Shown here in pieces: positions 3,162 through 7,214 of a DNA stretch of 7,214 nucleotides. The translations under genes were made by a program, and so were the position numbers. This DNA is from CAYJWS01 sp964373925 (GTDB lineage Bacteria; Patescibacteriota; Patescibacteriia; Buchananbacterales; GWA2-38-13): the NCBI GenBank assembly GCA_964373925.1, contig CAYJWS010000060.1, positions 1 to 7,214 on the forward strand, in the 5' to 3' direction. Each line of letters opens with the position of its first letter. Positions within the stretch are counted from its first letter, which is position 1. The notes beneath the pieces are model-generated. The model was not told the origin of the DNA. It ran no database searches and saw only the letters and a list, made by a program, of their open reading frames with translations.

Positions 3162-3506
3162 ATGAATTTTATTATTCATTGGTTTATCGCAACATTGGCG
3201 ATCATAATATCGGCCTATCTTTTGCCTGGAACGCAAATAGATAATTTTTTCGCGGCTGTGGTAACTGCGCTTGTGCTGGGATTAATAAATGCCTTTATAA
3301 GACCTTTCTTGATACTCTTTACTCTCCCCATAAATATTCTTACCTTGGGTCTTTTTACTTTGGTCATAAACGCTTCTCTCATAATGCTTACGCAGGCGAT
3401 TGTCCCGGGATTTCATGTTGGTGGATTTTTGCAGGCTCTTTTTTTTAGCGTTATTTTATCGATTATTAATTTTGCATTAAGCTGGATTGAAAAAGAAGAA
3501 CCATAG
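3162..3506 (+). CDS. Phage-holin-4_2 / YvlD-family membrane protein
   Basis: A 114-residue, very hydrophobic protein with about four membrane helices (roughly residues 2-20, 29-46, 50-78 and 88-108) and a short charged tail W-I-E-K-E-E-P. The central block L-I-N-A-F-I-R-P-F-L followed by L-P-I-N-I-L-T-L-G-L-F is the signature of the family called phage holin family 4 (PF04020) or YvlD-like. Despite the name, members are common chromosomal proteins of unknown role and need not be lytic. Length is normal. A GAAGGGA Shine-Dalgarno-like site (3147-3153) precedes the ATG by 8 nt, one of the few such sites in the window. It occupies the place after tRNA-Trp where secE is often found. I saw no clear terminator after it. 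Confidence 0.88.
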   Translation: MNFIIHWFIATLAIIISAYLLPGTQIDNFFAAVVTALVLGLINAFIRPFLILFTLPINILTLGLFTLVINASLIMLTQAIVPGFHVGGFLQALFFSVILSIINFALSWIEKEEP

Positions 3507-3557
3507 AGCCCACGCTTATATGCATGAAACACGGCCCTAAATTTTTTGTGCCGCCTT

Positions 3558-3587
3558 TTGTGGTTTTTTTCTATATAGTTGTATAAT
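3558..3587 (+). promoter_or_regulatory. Promoter of the pilin operon
   Basis: TTGTGG (3558-3563), an 18-nt spacer, then a perfect TATAAT (3582-3587). Transcription would start near 3594, leaving a leader of only about 16 nt before the pilin ATG at 3610. Confidence 0.6.
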
Positions 3588-3609
3588 TATCTTATGGGCA
3601 AGAAAATAT

Positions 3610-4125
3610 ATGAACATGATTGATAGAAAAAAAGGAATATCTGGGATTGAATTTTTTGTCGTGTTTGGCATGATTGCTATAGTGGTGGTAGCTATACTGC
3701 TTTTATCCAATCCCGCAAGGCGGATAATGGAGATTCGTGATATGGAAAGACTCAATGAAGTTAATACTCTTGCGGATGCGATTTTTGAGTGTCAATTCGA
3801 TAATAATGGAAATCTTCCCCGCCAGCTAGAAGAGATGCGCAATGATGAATATTTGATGATTGGGTCTAGTGGAGGAGATTGCGAGAATAGCTGTGTAACC
3901 CGCGATGTTGGAGGCGCATGTCTAGACATTGCGAGGATTTCTTGTGGAGAGGCAAAAACGCTTGTTCCAAGCTATATTGCAAGCATACCCATTGATCCCA
4001 ACAACGATGTATGGAATGATGAGATGACCGGATATTATATAAGCAAATCATCATTAGGGGAAATAAAGATTGGATCTTGCAGTTCAGAGATTGAGCCTAT
4101 TGAAACGGCAAAAAAATATAAATAA
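3610..4125 (+). CDS. Type IV pilin-like (pseudopilin) protein
   Basis: A 171-residue protein with a class III signal: a short basic leader, K-K-G at 7-9, then I-S-G-I-E-F-F. Prepilin peptidase would cut between G9 and I10, and E14 is the conserved Glu at position +5 of the mature protein. A hydrophobic helix follows (about 13-32), ending in N-P-A-R-R (34-38), a sequence I associate with CPR pilins. The remaining 130 residues form a globular domain with six cysteines (61, 91, 95, 104, 112, 157), enough for disulphides outside the cell. Such proteins build type IV pili or related secretion and uptake fibres. No assembly ATPase or peptidase is in the window. ATG 3610 is preferred; M3 (3616) is equally possible. 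No Shine-Dalgarno site is seen. Confidence 0.85.
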   Translation: MNMIDRKKGISGIEFFVVFGMIAIVVVAILLLSNPARRIMEIRDMERLNEVNTLADAIFECQFDNNGNLPRQLEEMRNDEYLMIGSSGGDCENSCVTRDVGGACLDIARISCGEAKTLVPSYIASIPIDPNNDVWNDEMTGYYISKSSLGEIKIGSCSSEIEPIETAKKYK

Positions 4126-4133
4126 TCGGTTGT

Positions 4134-4688
4134 ATGGCAGAAGAGAAAAAAAAGAAATTTGGTTTTTCTGAATATTTTTTTATTTCTTCTATATTCATGG
4201 TAATATTTTCTTCATTTGCTATTTATGTTCATCAAAAATTGCGCGGTGGGCTCAATAGCAATAATCAAAATATAGTCAACAGTATAAATAAAGACGCACA
4301 TAGTGTTCGTGGAAGTACAACAAACGATACTGTTTTTATTGACAGAAAAACCAATCTCATTTCTGATGTTCCCCGATTTTTAGGAATGGCAAAATACACA
4401 AGAAAATTTGGATTATCAAAACTAGAAATTCATGCGATATTGCCTAATATTTTAGACGAGTTTGGTTATTTCGCGTGGCTGTACGGGGTAGAGCTTAATG
4501 AATATAAACATCTCGGCGTTCTCTCCAGGGATGTGTTTGGAAATTATTCTCTAGATTCAGATCTTTCCGATTTTGATTTAAGTTATGATCAAATTATTGT
4601 AGTGCTTTCCTCTCAAAAAGAGAAAATGAAGGCAAACGTGGTTGTTTTGAAAGGAAGCTTAAAGGATCTTGTTGAAACCGGCGATTAA
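4134..4688 (+). CDS. Single-pass membrane protein, probable partner of the pilin
   Basis: A 184-residue protein I do not recognise. A lysine-rich N-terminus (4-8) precedes one hydrophobic segment (about 14-32), so the N-terminus should be inside and about 150 residues outside. The outer part has an Asn/Ser-rich linker (40-65), a mixed region with aromatic residues (W115, several Tyr) and an acidic stretch with repeated Asp (141-152). There are no cysteines. The start is 8 nt after the pilin stop, so the two genes are probably co-transcribed and may share a role in surface fibres; that role is inferred from position only. A missing Glu+5 and Gly cleavage motif argue that it is not a pilin itself. 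Confidence 0.78.
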   Translation: MAEEKKKKFGFSEYFFISSIFMVIFSSFAIYVHQKLRGGLNSNNQNIVNSINKDAHSVRGSTTNDTVFIDRKTNLISDVPRFLGMAKYTRKFGLSKLEIHAILPNILDEFGYFAWLYGVELNEYKHLGVLSRDVFGNYSLDSDLSDFDLSYDQIIVVLSSQKEKMKANVVVLKGSLKDLVETGD

Positions 4689-4710
4689 AGTTATTTGAGC
4701 AAGGTTATTG

Positions 4711-4739
4711 TTGATAATTCTCCAAAAATCTATTATTAT
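4711..4739 (+). promoter_or_regulatory. uvrB promoter
   Basis: TTGATA (4711-4716), a 17-nt spacer and TATTAT (4734-4739). The expected start is near 4746, giving a leader of about 67 nt that contains the palindrome at 4763-4786. Confidence 0.65.
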
Positions 4740-4762
4740 ATAGGTACAATCAACACAATACA

Positions 4763-4786
4763 ATAAAGGGACTTTTGTTCCTTTAT
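4763..4786. promoter_or_regulatory. Palindrome upstream of uvrB, possible LexA-type operator
   Basis: ATAAAGGGAC-TTTT-GTTCCTTTAT: 10-base arms with 9 complementary positions. The core GGAC-N4-GTTC differs by one base from the GAAC-N4-GTTC box bound by LexA in Firmicutes and Actinobacteria. uvrB is a classic SOS gene, which fits. The same sequence could instead fold as a short RNA hairpin in the leader. Whether this organism has LexA is not visible. Confidence 0.45.
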
Positions 4787-4812
4787 ATTGATTTGGATTT
4801 ATTCCTTCAATT

Positions 4813-6789
4813 ATGAGTGTATTCACTATACAAGCCCCTTTTGAGCCGCAAGGAGACCAACCAAAGGCTATTGAGAAACTTTTTTTGGGTTTTGATAGGT
4901 ATAAAGAACAAACGCTTTTGGGAGTGACTGGTTCAGGAAAAACTTTTACTATGGCTCAGGTAATACAAAAGCTGCAAAAACCCGCTCTGGTTTTGTCGCA
5001 CAATAAAACCTTAGCTGCGCAGCTGTATAATGAGCTTAATGATTTTTTTCCCAATAACAAGGTTTGCTATTTTGTTTCTTATTACGATTACTATCAACCG
5101 GAGAGCTATCTTCCCGCAAGCGATACCTATATTGAAAAAGATTCCATGATTAATGAAAAAATAGAACGAATGCGCCTAGAGGCGGCAACCGAGCTGTTAA
5201 CGAGAAAGGATGTTATAATCGTATCTTCGGTTTCTTGTATTTATGGTTTTGGCCAACCAGCTGATTTTTTGGCGCAAAGTATAAAAATATTTAAAAGTTC
5301 AAAATTAAAAATTAAAAATTTTTTTGGACCGCAGGCGCTTGCTCGAAAGCTTGTTGAGATGCAATATGAGCGAAATGATATTGAACTCAAACCCGGAAGA
5401 TTTCGCGTGCGAGGGGACGTTGTGGATATTGTTCAAGGGTCGGGCACGTCGGTTATTCGGATATATTTTTTTGGAGACGATATCGAGAAGATATCAGAGT
5501 TACATCCGGTCTCGGGGAAAACAGTACATGAACTTGGTTCGGTTGTGATTTTTCCGGCAAAGGCATTTGTCGTGCCCAAGGACAGGCAAGATAGGGCAAT
5601 TAAAGATATGCGCAAAGAATTGTACGAAAGGCTTAAAAGCCTCGGAACCGTTGAGTCGTATAGGCTTAAACAGCGCACAGAATATGACATTGAAATGATT
5701 GAACAGCTTGGATACTGCAAGGGCATTGAGAATTATTCGCGCCATTTTGATCAGCGTCCGCAAGGAAGCCATCCCTTCACTCTGCTTGATTATTTTCAAT
5801 ATACTTTTAAAAAGGATTGGCTTATGTTCATTGATGAAAGCCATGCTACGGTTCCGCAGGTTGGCGGGATGTATGAGGGCGATAAATCAAGAAAAAGAAA
5901 TCTTATAGATTTTGGATTTCGCCTGCCAAGCGCGTATGACAATCGTCCGCTCAAGTTTCAAGAGTTTAAAGGGTATCTCCACCATGTTATATATGTAAGC
6001 GCGACGCCAGGAGAATATGAGCTGAAAAATTCAGGCCAGATTGTTGAGCAGATTATACGCCCTACTGGGCTTGTTGACCCTCCCATACTATTACGCCCGA
6101 TAGAAGGACAAGTGAACGATCTTATCTCGGAAGTAAAAAAAGTCATTGGGCTCGGGTATCGTACGCTTGTTACAACATTAACTAAAAGGCTTTCGGAAGA
6201 TCTTACCGCGTACCTTCGCGAGGCAGGCATAAAAGCCGAATATCTGCATTCAGAGATAGATACTTTAGAGAGAAATGAGATTTTAAAAAATTTAAGAATT
6301 GGCAAGTTTGATGTTTTGGTAGGTATTAATCTGTTGCGCGAAGGGCTTGATCTGCCAGAAGTCGCACTTGTCGCCATTCTTGATGCGGATAAAGAAGGAT
6401 TTTTGCGAAACGCAAAGAGCCTCATTCAAACCATTGGACGCGCGGCTCGAAACATTGATTCCAGAGTAATAATGTACGCGGATGTGTTTACAAAATCAAT
6501 GAAAGAAGCAATACATGAAACCAATAGAAGAAGAAAAATTCAAATAGCTCATAATACAAAGCACAACATTACACCCTTAAGCATTGTCAAAGCAATCAAA
6601 GATGCAAAAACAGCTTTAAGCCCGGATGATCCAAAAGAACTGCAAAAAATTGAGCAAAAAATTATTGAGCTTGATTCGCAGATGAAAGTTGCTGCGGAAG
6701 AGCTAAATTTTGAACTTGCTATTGAATTACGTTCCAAAATTCAGGCCCTTAAATACAGATTGAATTCGGAAAATAAAAAAAAGAAATAA
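4813..6789 (+). CDS. uvrB: UvrABC system protein B (excinuclease ABC subunit B)
   Basis: A 658-residue protein, close to the usual 660-680. UvrB is loaded by UvrA onto damaged DNA, tests the lesion with its beta-hairpin and ATPase, and recruits UvrC for incision. Seen in order: Walker A G-V-T-G-S-G-K-T (37-44); the Tyr-rich hairpin region Y-Y-D-Y-Y-Q-P-E (90-97) with Y-I-E-K-D (106-110); Y-E-R-N-D and F-R-V-R-G (185-201); D-E-S-H (341-344); S-A-T-P-G (396-400); L-R-E-G-L-D-L-P (508-515); Q-T-I-G-R-A-A-R-N (539-547); and a C-terminal UVR domain (about 614-649) for UvrC contact. All key residues are present. An A/T-encoded, lysine-rich stretch near 160-171 is about 7 residues longer than E. coli UvrB there. 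It has its own promoter, and no Shine-Dalgarno site is seen before the ATG. Confidence 0.98.
   Translation: MSVFTIQAPFEPQGDQPKAIEKLFLGFDRYKEQTLLGVTGSGKTFTMAQVIQKLQKPALVLSHNKTLAAQLYNELNDFFPNNKVCYFVSYYDYYQPESYLPASDTYIEKDSMINEKIERMRLEAATELLTRKDVIIVSSVSCIYGFGQPADFLAQSIKIFKSSKLKIKNFFGPQALARKLVEMQYERNDIELKPGRFRVRGDVVDIVQGSGTSVIRIYFFGDDIEKISELHPVSGKTVHELGSVVIFPAKAFVVPKDRQDRAIKDMRKELYERLKSLGTVESYRLKQRTEYDIEMIEQLGYCKGIENYSRHFDQRPQGSHPFTLLDYFQYTFKKDWLMFIDESHATVPQVGGMYEGDKSRKRNLIDFGFRLPSAYDNRPLKFQEFKGYLHHVIYVSATPGEYELKNSGQIVEQIIRPTGLVDPPILLRPIEGQVNDLISEVKKVIGLGYRTLVTTLTKRLSEDLTAYLREAGIKAEYLHSEIDTLERNEILKNLRIGKFDVLVGINLLREGLDLPEVALVAILDADKEGFLRNAKSLIQTIGRAARNIDSRVIMYADVFTKSMKEAIHETNRRRKIQIAHNTKHNITPLSIVKAIKDAKTALSPDDPKELQKIEQKIIELDSQMKVAAEELNFELAIELRSKIQALKYRLNSENKKKK
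5289..5323 (+). repeat. A/T low-complexity tract inserted in frame in uvrB
   Basis: An almost pure A/T stretch with repeated aaaatta units encodes about F160 to F171 (rich in Lys, Ile and Phe). It lies between the Y-G-F-G-Q-P segment and A-L-A-R-K-L, where other UvrB proteins have a shorter linker, and it keeps the reading frame. Confidence 0.55.
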
Positions 6790-6807
6790 TTTTTAAGATA
6801 TTTTTTA

Positions 6808-6853
6808 CAATAAAAATAGAGCCCCATTCATTTGTTTTAATTGAATAGGGCTC
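6808..6853 (-). terminator. Minus-strand intrinsic terminator
   Basis: On the minus strand, GAGCCC-T-ATTCA pairs with TGAAT-G-GGGCTC (12 pairs including one T-G wobble) around an 11-nt loop. The stem is followed by TATTTTTATT. On the plus strand the central pair is an A-C mismatch and no T-tract follows, so the hairpin serves the minus-strand unit rather than uvrB. Confidence 0.75.
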
Positions 6854-7085
6854 ATAGACTTGAAAGATCGTGCTAGACGAATCCAGATGGCCAGCGCATT
6901 CCGTGCACCTCGGGATCTTATATGCCTTTTTTACAAAGAAAAATTTCCCCAGTAGGATGATAGCGAATGCCTTGTTTTGGGTGTGTGGCATCAACCCCTT
7001 TGGAAATTTAAGTCGTTTCCAATACTTAAGCGCAATCATTGCTCCTACTGGGCAGATTCAAAGCAGTACTCCTAGCATTTTGACG

Positions 7086-7092
7086 CCTCCTT
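7086..7092 (-). promoter_or_regulatory. Strong Shine-Dalgarno site before a 6-codon frame
   Basis: AAGGAGG on the minus strand lies 7 nt before ATG (7078-7076). The frame gives M-L-G-V-L-L then TGA (7060-7058), and stays open after the TGA with a hydrophobic I-C-P-V-G-A-M-I-A-L segment. It is either a short leader peptide, a pseudogene start, or a chance purine run in a structured RNA. Confidence 0.45.
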
Positions 7093-7141
7093 GGGCATAC
7101 AGATTGGTTTTGTTATTTTTCAGTAAAGGATCAATATTATG

Positions 7142-7170
7142 ATAATAGCATAGAGTGATTATAATGTCAA
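7142..7170 (-). promoter_or_regulatory. Minus-strand promoter, near consensus
   Basis: TTGACA (minus strand, 7170-7165), a 17-nt spacer and TATTAT (7147-7142). It is the best promoter match in the window, pointing toward the 3' end of uvrB. Transcription would start near 7135. Sequence from 7171 to 7214 is AT-rich without visible features. Confidence 0.75.
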
Positions 7171-7214
7171 GTATTTTATATGAATAATTAATTTTTTTGT
7201 CTAAATTTAAACAA

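Larger units (their letters stand above)
6808..7135 (-). ncRNA. Candidate structured non-coding RNA (unrecognised)
   Basis: A transcription unit of about 320 nt runs from a near-perfect minus-strand promoter to an intrinsic terminator, tail-to-tail with uvrB. The arms 7043-7052 and 6948-6957 are perfectly complementary over 10 bp. They enclose three small hairpins: 7032-7042 (4 bp), 7000-7022 (7 bp) and 6967-6991 (5 bp). A further arm pair, 6864-6869/6914-6919, lies 3' of this. A strong AAGGAGG precedes an ATG at 7078, but that frame meets TGA after six codons. The longer minus-strand frame (ATG 7039) runs through the terminator to 6749 without a stop, so it would be a non-stop message. I do not match it to RNase P RNA, tmRNA, SRP or 6S RNA. 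A small membrane-protein gene broken by a TGA is the main alternative. Confidence 0.4.

Noticed and set aside
5500..6425. Minus-strand frames of 114 and 155 residues inside uvrB
   Set aside because: They lie wholly within the uvrB coding sequence, whose motifs are complete, and look like reverse-strand shadows.
4813..6789. Reassigned UGA (Gracilibacteria/SR1 code)
   Set aside because: A 658-residue UvrB with many glycines has no in-frame TGA, nor do the other intact genes, so the standard code applies.
6749..7039. 96-residue minus-strand protein with C-T-E-C
   Set aside because: The frame runs through the predicted terminator and into the uvrB 3' end, so the natural transcript would lack a stop codon. 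Kept only as an alternative to the RNA.
6870..7142. 90-residue plus-strand frame downstream of uvrB
   Set aside because: No Shine-Dalgarno site or promoter on the plus strand. The strong promoter and terminator here are on the opposite strand, and the protein shows no family features.

Overview
The window looks like a chromosomal segment of a Candidate Phyla Radiation (Patescibacteria, probably Parcubacteria-type) bacterium. The grounds are: short, lysine-rich genes with few Shine-Dalgarno sites; a type IV pilin-like protein with the N-P-A-R-R sequence after its hydrophobic helix; a short stand-alone GIY-YIG nuclease; and dispersed GC-rich palindromes of the TCCCGCC...GGCGGGA kind, which I associate with such genomes. 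The genetic code appears standard: a complete 658-residue UvrB is read without UGA. The taxonomic call is inference.

Left part (1-3140): a tRNA island with the order Thr(GGT), Tyr(GTA), Thr(TGT), rpmG (ribosomal protein L33), Trp(CCA). This resembles the conserved bacterial tRNA-Thr/Tyr/Gly/Thr - tuf/rpmG - tRNA-Trp - secE/nusG neighbourhood, but secE and nusG do not follow. Four tRNA genes look intact. Around them lie many partial tRNA copies, several broken in the anticodon loop, with small palindromes in D-loops and T-loops. In two places an intact tRNA gene flanked by inverted repeats sits inside a second, broken tRNA gene whose two acceptor halves still pair. In front of tRNA-Tyr a 340-bp unit occurs twice, exactly; it carries a 5' tRNA-Tyr fragment, a palindromic insert and a GIY-YIG nuclease gene. 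A 366-residue exported or membrane-anchored protein, possibly TraB/ChaN (Tiki)-like, lies between tRNA-Tyr and tRNA-Thr(TGT).

Middle (3162-4688): a four-helix membrane protein of the phage-holin-4/YvlD family, then a pilin-like protein and a single-pass membrane protein that probably form one operon behind a recognisable promoter.

Right part (4711-7214): uvrB, the DNA-damage-recognition helicase subunit of nucleotide excision repair. It has its own promoter and a palindrome resembling a Gram-positive-type LexA box. Downstream, on the minus strand, is a well-formed transcription unit (TTGACA-N17-TATTAT promoter, hairpin plus U-tract terminator, about 320 nt) with no convincing complete protein but several nested complementary stems: a candidate structured non-coding RNA.

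The most unusual content is the set of nested tRNA-in-tRNA insertions, the loop-placed palindromes and the tRNA-associated GIY-YIG cassette. Next is the unexplained minus-strand RNA unit downstream of uvrB.
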